DNA from: Pseudomonas putida
GTDB taxonomy: Bacteria > Pseudomonadota > Gammaproteobacteria > Pseudomonadales > Pseudomonadaceae
Assembly: GCF_004357765.1 (NCBI RefSeq)
Contig: NZ_SMTE01000003.1
Span: 248,001-312,000 of the forward strand
DNA: 64,000 nt
Reading direction: 5' to 3'
Below the pieces are notes generated by a model. The model saw nothing but the letters and a program-made list of their open reading frames with translations. It did not search any database and was not told the DNA's origin. Both the position numbers and the translations under genes were made by a program. Of this stretch, positions 33,395 through 41,134 are shown piece after piece (positions within the stretch are counted from its first letter, which is position 1; every line of letters begins with the position of its first letter).

Positions 33395-35005
33395 ATGAGC
33401 ACTTCGACTTCAGGCGCCTGGAGCCCTCTACGCAACCACACATTCCGCATGCTGTGGATCGCCACCATCGCATCCAACATCGGTACATGGATGCACGAGG
33501 TTGGCGCTGGTTGGTTGATGACAACCCTGTCGGCCAACCCGCTGCACGTTGCGCTGATCCAGGTCGCCGGCTCTTTGCCCATGTTCTTCTTGGCCCTGCC
33601 AGCCGGTGCCGCAGCGGACATCATCGACAAACGTCGTTATCTGTTGCTGGTTCAGCTTTGGATGTCTGCAGTTGCGGTGGCACTGGCGAGCCTGACATTG
33701 CTCGGTGTGATGAGTGTGCCGTTGCTGCTCGTGCTGACGCTGGCGCTGGGTGTCGGCACGGCGTTGATGATGCCTGCCTGGAGTGCCCTCACTCCTGAGC
33801 TTGTCGGTCAGGCGGATCTGCCCAATGCGGTGGCCCTCTCCAGCGTGGGGATCAACGTATCGCGAGCGATAGGTCCAGCATTGGCCGGCGTGGTGGTCAG
33901 CCTGGTTGGGCCCTGGCTGACCTTTGCGCTCAATGCTGTGTCGTTCATTGGGGTCATCGTGGTGCTGTTCATGTGGAAGCGCGAGATCAAGGCGCCGCTG
34001 CTTCCGGCAGAGCGCTTCATGGGTGCGATGCGTACTGGCGTACGCTTTGCCCGCAGCTCGAAGCCGTTGCAGGCGGTACTGGTACGTGCCCTCGCCTTCT
34101 TTCTCTTCGCGAGCGCCGGCACGTCGCTGTTGCCATTGATCGTCCGTGGGGAGATGCATGGCAGCGCCGCTGACTTTGGGATATTGCTTGCCGCGATCGG
34201 GATTGGTGCCGTGTGTGGTGCAACACTGCTGCCGCGGCTGCGGGAGCGCCTCAGCCGTGATCGTCTGGTGATGATCGCGAGCCTGATGTATGCGGTGTTC
34301 CTGGTGCTGCTGGCCTCGGTGCGCAATTTTTATGTGTTGTTGCCGGCCATGCTGCTCAGTGGGGCGGCATGGATCGCGGTACTCTCCAACCTGCAAGTCG
34401 CCGCTCAGACCTCGGTACCCGCCTGGGTTCGGGCGCGTGCGTTGTCGGTCTACATCCTGGTGTTCTTCGGGGCCATGGCCGGTGGCGGTTTACTATGGGG
34501 GACGCTCGCCAGCCATGCATCGATCCCATTGAGTCTGTTGTCGGCTGGCGGCGGACTCGCCTTGGCCACGCTGCTCTCTTGCCGGGTGACGTTGCCGGAA
34601 ACACCTGCCGAGGAGCTCATGCCCTCGCTGCACTGGCCTGCACCGGTTATCGACGGTGAAATGGACCAAGAACGCGGCCCGATCATGGTCACCGTCGATT
34701 ACCACATCGACCCGAGCAAAGCCGAGGCGTTTCTGGAGGCTGCCGCTGCTTTGCAAGCCATGCGCAAGCGCAACGGTGCACTGTCCTGGGGGCTGGTCCA
34801 GGATAGCGCTGAGCCTGCACTGTGGCAGGAGTTCTTCTTCGAGGAATCATGGCTCGAGCACTTGCGTCACCACCATCGCGTGACACGTGCGGAGCTGAAG
34901 ATCGAAGCGCGCGTAAGGCGGTTTCAGAGCGAAGCGGTCCCGGTGAAAATTCGTCATCTTCTGGCGGCTAGCCATCAGCCTGCAGCACACAGGGCTTCTA
35001 CCTGA
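33395..35005 (+). CDS. MFS_3-type exporter with C-terminal cytosolic domain
   Basis: A 536-residue major facilitator protein with about 12 helices up to about residue 415. It has the A-like motif LPAGAAADIIDKRR after helix 2 and NAVALSSVGINVSRAIGPALAGVVV. A soluble tail of about 105 residues follows (MVTVDYHIDPSKAEAFLEAAAALQAMRKRNGALSWGLVQD ... WLEHLRHHHRVT), which resembles an antibiotic-biosynthesis-monooxygenase-type ferredoxin fold. This architecture is that of the MFS_3 family, which includes enterobactin-exporter-like proteins. Substrate unknown. A terminator follows at 35037. Confidence 0.85.
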   Translation: MSTSTSGAWSPLRNHTFRMLWIATIASNIGTWMHEVGAGWLMTTLSANPLHVALIQVAGSLPMFFLALPAGAAADIIDKRRYLLLVQLWMSAVAVALASLTLLGVMSVPLLLVLTLALGVGTALMMPAWSALTPELVGQADLPNAVALSSVGINVSRAIGPALAGVVVSLVGPWLTFALNAVSFIGVIVVLFMWKREIKAPLLPAERFMGAMRTGVRFARSSKPLQAVLVRALAFFLFASAGTSLLPLIVRGEMHGSAADFGILLAAIGIGAVCGATLLPRLRERLSRDRLVMIASLMYAVFLVLLASVRNFYVLLPAMLLSGAAWIAVLSNLQVAAQTSVPAWVRARALSVYILVFFGAMAGGGLLWGTLASHASIPLSLLSAGGGLALATLLSCRVTLPETPAEELMPSLHWPAPVIDGEMDQERGPIMVTVDYHIDPSKAEAFLEAAAALQAMRKRNGALSWGLVQDSAEPALWQEFFFEESWLEHLRHHHRVTRAELKIEARVRRFQSEAVPVKIRHLLAASHQPAAHRAST

Positions 35006-35036
35006 GCCGGCTGATGACTGAGGCCGATCCAAATGA

Positions 35037-35060
35037 AAAAGCCCGCTTCTGCGGGCTTTT
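35037..35060. terminator. Terminator between MFS gene and rcnB-like gene
   Basis: AAAAGCCCGC-TTCT-GCGGGCTTTT lies between two convergent genes, with A- and T-runs allowing use from both sides. Confidence 0.92.
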
Positions 35061-35070
35061 CCTTGGGCGA

Positions 35071-35466
35071 TCAGTAACCCGGCAGAATGTTCATGATCAC
35101 GCCGCTGGTGATGGCGACCAGGACATAGTCGCCGTTGATGTGCAACCAGCGATGGTCATGAGGAGGTGCTGGCAGGTGACGTGCGCGCCAGTCGGTTACC
35201 CAATAACGATCGCCGCGATAGCCGCGGTCGACAACGTGGCCCCGTTTCCACTGAGTGTGCGGCACTGGCATTCCTGGCTGCGGGCGGTAGCTCGGATCGC
35301 GATAGCCGTGATCGTGGCCCGGTTTAGGGGCCTGCTGGTGACCTGGATGCTGGGCTTGATGCGGACGCCCCGGTTGGCCGCCTTGGGGCGGACCGGGTTG
35401 AGCGAAGCTGGCCAAAGGGGCGCTTATCATCAGCGCGGCGCAGATCACTTTAAGCGTCTTTTTCAT
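35071..35466 (-). CDS. RcnB-like periplasmic protein
   Basis: A 131-residue protein with a clear Sec signal peptide (MKKTLKVICAALMISAPLASFAQ). A Pro/Gly/His-rich stretch follows, then the RcnB-family tail RGDRYWVTDWRARHLPAPPHDHRW ... YVLVAITSGVI. RcnB in enterobacteria moderates nickel and cobalt export. The many histidines here fit a metal-related role, but no RcnA exporter is nearby. The start 35466 has GAGGA upstream; a longer frame lacks a signal peptide at its N-terminus. Confidence 0.75.
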   Translation of the reverse strand: MKKTLKVICAALMISAPLASFAQPGPPQGGQPGRPHQAQHPGHQQAPKPGHDHGYRDPSYRPQPGMPVPHTQWKRGHVVDRGYRGDRYWVTDWRARHLPAPPHDHRWLHINGDYVLVAITSGVIMNILPGY

Positions 35467-35603
35467 CGGGTGTTCCTCTTCCTGTGAACGACCGGCAAGT
35501 ACGTCGTCTATGCCTGGTGCGATGGCGTCATGAAAACACAGTTTCCCAGGCGCCAACCTCAGCATCAGGTAAAGGTCCGGTAAAGGTATGTAAGGTCGCA
35601 AAC

Positions 35604-36908
35604 TTACTTCGATCCCAGGCCCAAGGCTTTCAGGCGGCGATATAACGTGCGCTCGCTCAAACCCAGGTGCTGGGCCAGTTCACTGCGTGACCCCTGGAAC
35701 TGTTCGAGCGCTTGCGCAAGGTCGCCCAGGTCTTTGCCGCCACGTCGGCGGATCCCGATGGAGGTGCCCGGTGGCCCAATATCCTCTGGCAAGTGTTCGG
35801 GTCGAATCAGCCCATCGTCGGCAAACAACCGGGCCCTCTCCAGTAGGTTGCGCAGTTCACGGATGTTGCCAGGAAACGCGTGCAGTGCCAGCCGCGCCAG
35901 CGCCGCTGCACCCAATTGCGCGGGCGGGTGACCCGGCATGCGCTGCAGCAGGCTTGCGGCCAGCAGCGGCAGATCCTCGACGCGCTCGCGCAACGCCGGC
36001 AGACGAATCGGAAAGCCGCTGATGCGGTAGTACAAGTCTTCGCGGAAGGTACCGGCGGCGACCATCTGCTTAAGCGGTTTGTGGGTCGCCGACACCAGTC
36101 GGAAGTCCGAATGCACGGTGCGAAGGCTGCCCACTGGGCGGAAGCTGCCGGACTCGATGAGGCGCAGCAGCTTGACCTGCATGGCCAATGGCACTTCGCC
36201 GATCTCATCGAGGAACAACGTCCCGCCATGCGCCGCTTCGGCCAGGCCGACCTTGCGTTGATTGGCGCCGGTGAAGGCGCCCTTCTCGTAGCCGAACAGC
36301 TCGCTCTCGAACAGCGATTCGGTCAGGCCGGTGCAATCGACCACCACAAGGGGACCATTGGCACGTGGACTACCCAGGTGGATGGCACGGGCGAACAGTT
36401 CCTTGCCGGTACCCGATTCGCCCTGTAGCAGTACCGGAATCTGCGCCGGTGCGGCGCGCTGCAGACTGGCCAATGCCGCCTTGAAGGCTGGTGCCCGGCC
36501 GACCAATCCGTGCTGCTGTGGTTGTGCCGAAGCCAAGGTGATGCTGGTCAGACGTTCGACGAAAGCGATGACACTGCCCTCTTCGTCGAGGATCGGACGC
36601 AGTTCCACGTCCACATGCTCTGGCCCGCGCGGGGTGTGGTGAATGTGCAGGACGCGCTCCGGCACCTTGCTGTCCCAGGCTTTGCGCATGGGGCAATCCT
36701 CGCCGGCTTGGTCACAGGGCACGGCGTAGTGATGGGAGACCCTGTGGCACTTTTCGCCAAGCGGTGCGCGCTCGGCATCGCCGAACTGGCGGCGATAGGC
36801 AGCGTTTGCCGCGAGGATGTTGTAGTCGGTGTCCAGCACGATGGTGGGTAAGGCATCGTGCTCGAGGTAGGAGACCAAGGCGAGGATGATCGAATGGGGC
36901 GCAGGCAT
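35604..36908 (-). CDS. fisR: FisR-like sigma-54-dependent sulfide/persulfide-responsive activator
   Basis: A 434-residue bacterial enhancer-binding protein. An N-terminal PAS-type sensor (about 10-120) holds Cys54, Cys65 and Cys72. The 11- and 7-residue spacing is the same as I recall for the three sensing cysteines of FisR (C53, C64, C71) of Cupriavidus. The AAA+ domain has Walker A GESGTGKE (163-170) and the sigma-54 contact motif GAFTGA (210-215). A Fis-type helix-turn-helix ends the protein (RSELAQHLGLSERTLYRRLKALG). The start MPAPHSIIL at 36908 fits the family; a longer frame crosses the regulatory DNA. It is divergent from the sulfide-oxidation genes. Confidence 0.85.
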   Translation of the reverse strand: MPAPHSIILALVSYLEHDALPTIVLDTDYNILAANAAYRRQFGDAERAPLGEKCHRVSHHYAVPCDQAGEDCPMRKAWDSKVPERVLHIHHTPRGPEHVDVELRPILDEEGSVIAFVERLTSITLASAQPQQHGLVGRAPAFKAALASLQRAAPAQIPVLLQGESGTGKELFARAIHLGSPRANGPLVVVDCTGLTESLFESELFGYEKGAFTGANQRKVGLAEAAHGGTLFLDEIGEVPLAMQVKLLRLIESGSFRPVGSLRTVHSDFRLVSATHKPLKQMVAAGTFREDLYYRISGFPIRLPALRERVEDLPLLAASLLQRMPGHPPAQLGAAALARLALHAFPGNIRELRNLLERARLFADDGLIRPEHLPEDIGPPGTSIGIRRRGGKDLGDLAQALEQFQGSRSELAQHLGLSERTLYRRLKALGLGSK

Positions 36909-36947
36909 GGCGACAACTCTTGGATAACCTGGATGAGCGTAACAGCC

Positions 36948-36997
36948 ACTGCCAAACACTGCCATTGGCTGACAGTCGACTGCCAACCTGACTGCCA
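36948..36997. promoter_or_regulatory. Four ACTGCCA repeats, probable activator sites
   Basis: ACTGCCA occurs in the same direction at 36948, 36958, 36979 and 36991, with steps of 10, 21 and 12 bases, close to whole helical turns. One inverted TTGGC lies at 36965-36969. They sit 60-110 bases upstream of the sigma-54 promoter, the normal place for an enhancer-binding activator, and next to the gene for such a protein. Confidence 0.6.
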
Positions 36998-37057
36998 ATG
37001 TGCGCGGGGCTGGTCGGTGGCGGCCCCGTTTCACGGGCTCGGGCCGAGCAAAATCCC

Positions 37058-37073
37058 TGGCATGCATCTTGAT
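37058..37073 (+). promoter_or_regulatory. Sigma-54 promoter of the sulfide operon
   Basis: TGGCATGCATCTTGAT matches the -24/-12 consensus TGGCACG-N4-TTGCW at the exact spacing, with two mismatches. Transcription would begin near 37084, about 48 bases before the dioxygenase-like gene. Confidence 0.7.
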
Positions 37074-37131
37074 AAACCACTGGATACTGCCTAGGCCTCT
37101 ATAAGCCCTGGTGGATAATCTGGAGAGCGTG

Positions 37132-38016
37132 ATGATCATCGGCAACAACCTTCACGTGGATGCCTTCTACGACAAGGCAACCTCGACCATCAGTTACCTG
37201 GTATTGGACCTTGAAACCCACCAGTGCGCGCTGATCGACAGCGTGCTCGACTACGACCCCAAATCCGGTCGGACCAGCACCGCCAGTGCGGACCGCATGA
37301 TCGAGCGGGTGACCGAACTCGATGGCAAGGTGCATTGGATACTGGAAACCCATGTGCACGCCGACCATCTCTCGGCGGCGGCCTACCTCAAGGAAAAGCT
37401 CGGTGGCCATACTGCCATCGGCGCACACATCACCCAGGTTCAGCAGACATTCGGTACGCTGTTCAACGCCGAACCGGAGTTTGCCCGTGATGGTAGCCAG
37501 TTCGATGTGCTGCTCGAAGACGAGGAAGGGTTCCGCATCGGCAACCTGCATGCCCGCGCTTTGCATACGCCCGGGCATACCCCGGCGTGCATGAGCTTCG
37601 TCGTCGAGGACAGTGGCGAAAAAGCGGTATTCGTCGGCGATACCCTGTTCATGCCCGACTACGGCACTGCGCGCTGCGACTTCCCTGGAGCCGATGCCCG
37701 TACCTTGTACCGCTCGATCCGCCGCCTGCTGGCCTTTCCCGATCAGACTCGGCTGTTCATGTGCCACGACTACCTGCCTGGCGGACGTGAAATGCAGTAC
37801 GTCACCACCGTGGCTGAGCAGCGCGCCCGCAACATTCATATCCATCAGGGTATCGACGAGGACAGCTTCGTGGCCATGCGCGAGGCCCGTGACAAGACCC
37901 TCGACATGCCGGTGCTGATCCTGCCTTCGGTGCAGGTGAACATGCGCAGCGGCCACTTCCCCGCCCCGGAAGACAATGGGGTGAGCTACCTGAAGATCCC
38001 GCTGAACAAGCTCTGA
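37132..38016 (+). CDS. Persulfide-dioxygenase-like metallo-beta-lactamase-fold protein
   Basis: A 294-residue protein of the glyoxalase II/ETHE1 group. Metal-binding motif THVHADH is at 73-79, with a further His149 (HTPGHTPACMSF), Asp170 (FVGDTLF) and a late His in FMCHDYLP. Persulfide dioxygenases of this fold oxidise glutathione persulfide to sulfite. The start ATG at 37132 has GGAG six bases upstream. It is first in the operon, followed by SQR and TauE. SQR makes persulfide, this enzyme would turn it to sulfite, and TauE would export the sulfite. Only the exact substrate is inferred. Confidence 0.85.
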   Translation: MIIGNNLHVDAFYDKATSTISYLVLDLETHQCALIDSVLDYDPKSGRTSTASADRMIERVTELDGKVHWILETHVHADHLSAAAYLKEKLGGHTAIGAHITQVQQTFGTLFNAEPEFARDGSQFDVLLEDEEGFRIGNLHARALHTPGHTPACMSFVVEDSGEKAVFVGDTLFMPDYGTARCDFPGADARTLYRSIRRLLAFPDQTRLFMCHDYLPGGREMQYVTTVAEQRARNIHIHQGIDEDSFVAMREARDKTLDMPVLILPSVQVNMRSGHFPAPEDNGVSYLKIPLNKL

Positions 38017-38052
38017 GCGCCCCGCCCTCACCATAATCCAGGATTCATTGCC

Positions 38053-39324
38053 ATGCCTGCCTTGCTGTCCCCTTCCCCTACCGAGCACCATCAGGTGCTC
38101 ATCGTCGGTGCCGGCGCTGCCGGTATCGCTACGGCTTCCAGCCTCTTGGCGCGCGAGCCGTCGTTGGATATCGCGCTGATCGACCCTGCCGACGTGCATT
38201 ACTACCAGCCCGGCTGGACCATGGTCGGCGCCGGCGTGTTCGACGCATCGGACACCGCCCGCAGCATGGCCTCGGCCATCCCTCGAGGCGTGCGCTGGAT
38301 CAAGGCGCGTGTGCAAAGCTTCGACCCGAGCGGTCGGCAGGTGATGCTCGAAGAAGGTCGTGCCATCGCTTATGACCAACTGGTGGTCTGCCCCGGGCTG
38401 AAGCTGGACTGGGACGCCATCGATGGGCTGAGTGAGACCCTCGGCCGCCACGGCGTGACCTCCAACTACCGCTATGACCTGGCACCCTACACCTGGAAAT
38501 TGGTGCAGACCCTCAAGCAGGGCCAAGCGCTGTTCACCCAACCGCCGATGCCGATAAAGTGCGCTGGCGCGCCGCAGAAGGCCCTGTACCTGTCGTGTGA
38601 CCACTGGCTGCGCAATGGGCACCTGGGCGCCATCAAGCCGCAATTCTTCAACGCCGGTGCGGTGCTGTTCGGCGTGCCCGATTACGTGCCTGCTTTGATG
38701 CGCTACATCGACAAGTATGGCGTCGACCTCAACTACCACCATCGCCTGGTCGCGGTGGATGGGCCCGGACAACGCGCCACCTTCGTGCGCACCCTGGCCG
38801 ATGGCAGCAGCGAGACCTTCACCCAGGCCTTCGACATGCTGCACGTCGTACCGCCCCAGGTGGCCCCGGACTTCATCCGCCAAAGCCCTCTGGCCGACGC
38901 CGCCGGCTGGGTCGACGTCGACCCCTACACCCTGCGCCACCGCCAGTTCGATAACGTCCATGGTCTGGGCGACGTCGCCAATACCAGCAATGCCAAGACC
39001 GCCGCCGCTGCCCGCAAGCAGGCCCCGGTGGTGGCCAATAATGTGTTGGTGGCGTTGGGCCGCTTGCCGACCTTGGCCCAGTACGACGGCTATGGCTCAT
39101 GCCCGCTCACCGTCGAACGCGGCAAGATCGTGCTGGCCGAATTCACCTATGGCGGGAAGGTCGCGCCCAGTTTTCCGCGCTGGCTGCTCGATGGGCGGCA
39201 ACCAACCCGTCTGGCCTGGCTGCTGAAAGCCCGCGTGCTGCCACCGCTGTACTGGCAGGCGATGCTCAAGGGCCGAGAATGGCTGGCGCGGCCACAGCCG
39301 TTGGCCGTCGAGACGACACAGTGA
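38053..39324 (+). CDS. sqr: Sulfide:quinone oxidoreductase
   Basis: A 423-residue FAD protein: dinucleotide motif VLIVGAGAAGIATASSLL (15 onward), redox cysteines C170 (IKCAGAPQK) and C348 (YGSCPLTVERGK), and GLGDVANTSNAKTAAAARKQAPVVANN near the quinone end. This two-cysteine pattern is that of type II SQR. It passes electrons from sulfide to ubiquinone and releases the sulfur as persulfide to a thiol. The C-terminal helices probably bind the inner membrane. Its stop overlaps the next start (GTGA). Confidence 0.9.
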   Translation: MPALLSPSPTEHHQVLIVGAGAAGIATASSLLAREPSLDIALIDPADVHYYQPGWTMVGAGVFDASDTARSMASAIPRGVRWIKARVQSFDPSGRQVMLEEGRAIAYDQLVVCPGLKLDWDAIDGLSETLGRHGVTSNYRYDLAPYTWKLVQTLKQGQALFTQPPMPIKCAGAPQKALYLSCDHWLRNGHLGAIKPQFFNAGAVLFGVPDYVPALMRYIDKYGVDLNYHHRLVAVDGPGQRATFVRTLADGSSETFTQAFDMLHVVPPQVAPDFIRQSPLADAAGWVDVDPYTLRHRQFDNVHGLGDVANTSNAKTAAAARKQAPVVANNVLVALGRLPTLAQYDGYGSCPLTVERGKIVLAEFTYGGKVAPSFPRWLLDGRQPTRLAWLLKARVLPPLYWQAMLKGREWLARPQPLAVETTQ

Positions 39325-40139
39325 TCGAGCATCAATTGCTGGGGGCCGGCTTGGGCGCGATCATCGGCGCGGTGCTGGCTTTGACCGGCGCCGGGGGCGG
39401 AATCCTGGCGGTACCCTTGCTGGTGTTCGGACTTGGCCTGTCGATGGCCGAGGCGGCGCCCATCGGGTTGCTCGCTGTCGGCCTGGCGGCTGCGGTCGGG
39501 GCTGGGCTGGGCCTGCGCGAAGGTCTGGTGCGTTATCGCGCCGCGTGTTTCATCGCGCTGATCGGTATCGTGGCGGCACCCTTGGGTCTGATGCTCGCGC
39601 ACCGTGTGCCCAATACACCGTTGGCACTGGTCTTCGCCGGGGTGCTGGTCTATGCCTGCTTGCGCATCTGGCGCAAGGCAGGCAAGGAACTGCGCGGTGA
39701 GCACAACGATGCCCATCGCTACATCGAACCCTGCGTGCTCAATCCACTGCAGGGCCGCCTGCGCTGGACACTGCCCTGCGCACGAGCCCTGGCATTCACG
39801 GGCGCATTGTCCGGGCTGCTGTCCGGCCTGCTCGGCGTGGGAGGCGGTTTCGTGATCATCCCGGCGTTGAACCGCTATACCAACCTGCGCATGAAGAGCA
39901 TCGTCTCGACATCGCTGGCCGTGATCGCACTGGTGTCCATCGGCAGCGTGATCAGTGCCAGCCTCGCAGGTGTGATGCACTGGCGCATTGGGGCGCCGTT
40001 CGCCGCAGGCGCGGTGCTCGGTTTGCTGCTGGCACGGCCACTGGCGAGCAAGATTGCCGGCCCGCGGCTGCAGCAGTCGTTCGCCCTGGCCGGTTGGCTG
40101 GCAGCGCTACTGCTCGCCGGCAAGGCATTACTCGGCTAG
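39321..40139 (+). CDS. TauE/SafE-family sulfite (anion) exporter
   Basis: A 272-residue membrane protein with about eight helices and the two repeated glycine-rich motifs of the family, LTGAGGGILAVPLLVFGLGL near the N-terminus and LLGVGGGFVIIPALNRYTNL in the second half. Start is the GTG at 39321, overlapping the SQR stop, so it is translated with SQR. The likely role is export of sulfite made from persulfide. It ends 12 bases inside the convergent LysR gene. Confidence 0.85.
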   Translation: MIEHQLLGAGLGAIIGAVLALTGAGGGILAVPLLVFGLGLSMAEAAPIGLLAVGLAAAVGAGLGLREGLVRYRAACFIALIGIVAAPLGLMLAHRVPNTPLALVFAGVLVYACLRIWRKAGKELRGEHNDAHRYIEPCVLNPLQGRLRWTLPCARALAFTGALSGLLSGLLGVGGGFVIIPALNRYTNLRMKSIVSTSLAVIALVSIGSVISASLAGVMHWRIGAPFAAGAVLGLLLARPLASKIAGPRLQQSFALAGWLAALLLAGKALLG

Positions 40140-41015
40140 CAGTTCGGCCTGCTCGGCGGCGCACAGCGCCAGCAGGTAATCCCACACCACTCGCAGTCGA
40201 ACCGACTTGTGCAGTTCGCGGCGGGTACAGATCCAGTAGCTGCGCTGAATGGTCTCGCTGGGCAGCACCCGCACCAGTGCCGGGTCGTGGCGGGCCATGT
40301 AGTTGGGCAGTACGGCGATGCCCAGGCCGGCTCGCGCCGCCTGCTGTTGGGCTATCACGCTGGTGCTGCGAAAAGCCACGTTGGGGGCTCGGCAGAAACT
40401 GTTGAGAAACAGCAGTTCCTGGCTGAACAGGAGATCGTCGACGTAGCCGATCCAACTATGCCGGGCCAGGTCTTCGCGGTTGTTCAGTGCTGGTGCCCGG
40501 TCGAGATAGGCCTGGCTGGCGTACAGTGCCAGCCGGTAGTCGGTGAGTTTGCGAGTGATCAGAAGGTCGGCGCTGGGCCGCTCCAGGTGGATGCTGATCT
40601 CGGCCTCGCGGTTGAGGATGCTGACGAAGCGCGGTACCGCCACCAGCTCCACTTCCAGCCCCGGGTAGCGGCTGAACAGTTCGCTCATGCGCGGGGTGAA
40701 GAACATGATGCCAATACCCTCGGTAACCCCCAGGCGGATCTTGCCCAGTGGCGTGATGGCCTGGGTGATCTCCTCCTGCGCCAGCAGGGCGACGTTTTCC
40801 ATGGCTTCAGCGTGCTTGAGCAAGGCCTGGCCCGAAGGAGTCAGTTCGTACCCTTGAGCGTGCTGCATAAACAGCGGGGTGCCGAGGCTCTTCTCGATGC
40901 TTTCGATATGCCGGGCTACGGTGCTGTGGGTGGTATTGAGGCGCTTGGCGGCAGTGAGCAGGCGGCCGCTGCGCTGTAACTCGAGGAAAAACCGCAGATC
41001 GTTCCAGTCGAACAT
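40128..41015 (-). CDS. LysR-family transcriptional regulator
   Basis: A 295-residue LysR protein. The N-terminal winged helix is MFDWNDLRFFLELQRSGRLLTAAKRLNTTHSTVARHIESIEKSLGTPLF, and a periplasmic-binding-like effector domain follows. Start 41015 has AAGGA at good spacing; a ten-residue extension lacks one. It is divergent from the GMC oxidoreductase gene, its probable target, and two GCGAAAT copies 21 bases apart lie between them. The effector is unknown. Confidence 0.85.
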   Translation of the reverse strand: MFDWNDLRFFLELQRSGRLLTAAKRLNTTHSTVARHIESIEKSLGTPLFMQHAQGYELTPSGQALLKHAEAMENVALLAQEEITQAITPLGKIRLGVTEGIGIMFFTPRMSELFSRYPGLEVELVAVPRFVSILNREAEISIHLERPSADLLITRKLTDYRLALYASQAYLDRAPALNNREDLARHSWIGYVDDLLFSQELLFLNSFCRAPNVAFRSTSVIAQQQAARAGLGIAVLPNYMARHDPALVRVLPSETIQRSYWICTRRELHKSVRLRVVWDYLLALCAAEQAELLAE

Positions 41016-41054
41016 ACTGATCCTTATAGCTGTGCTAAAACGCACAACGGCTGC

Positions 41055-41082
41055 GCGAAATCTCGTCTTTATTTAGCGAAAT
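41055..41082. promoter_or_regulatory. Direct repeat, possible LysR binding site
   Basis: GCGAAAT occurs at 41055-41061 and 41076-41082, exactly 21 bases apart (two helical turns), in the 119-base gap between the LysR gene and the GMC oxidoreductase gene. Confidence 0.4.
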
Positions 41083-41134
41083 TACTCACTAAGCTGTTCC
41101 GGGACAAGAATAAAAAACAGGCCCGAGGTTGCCC

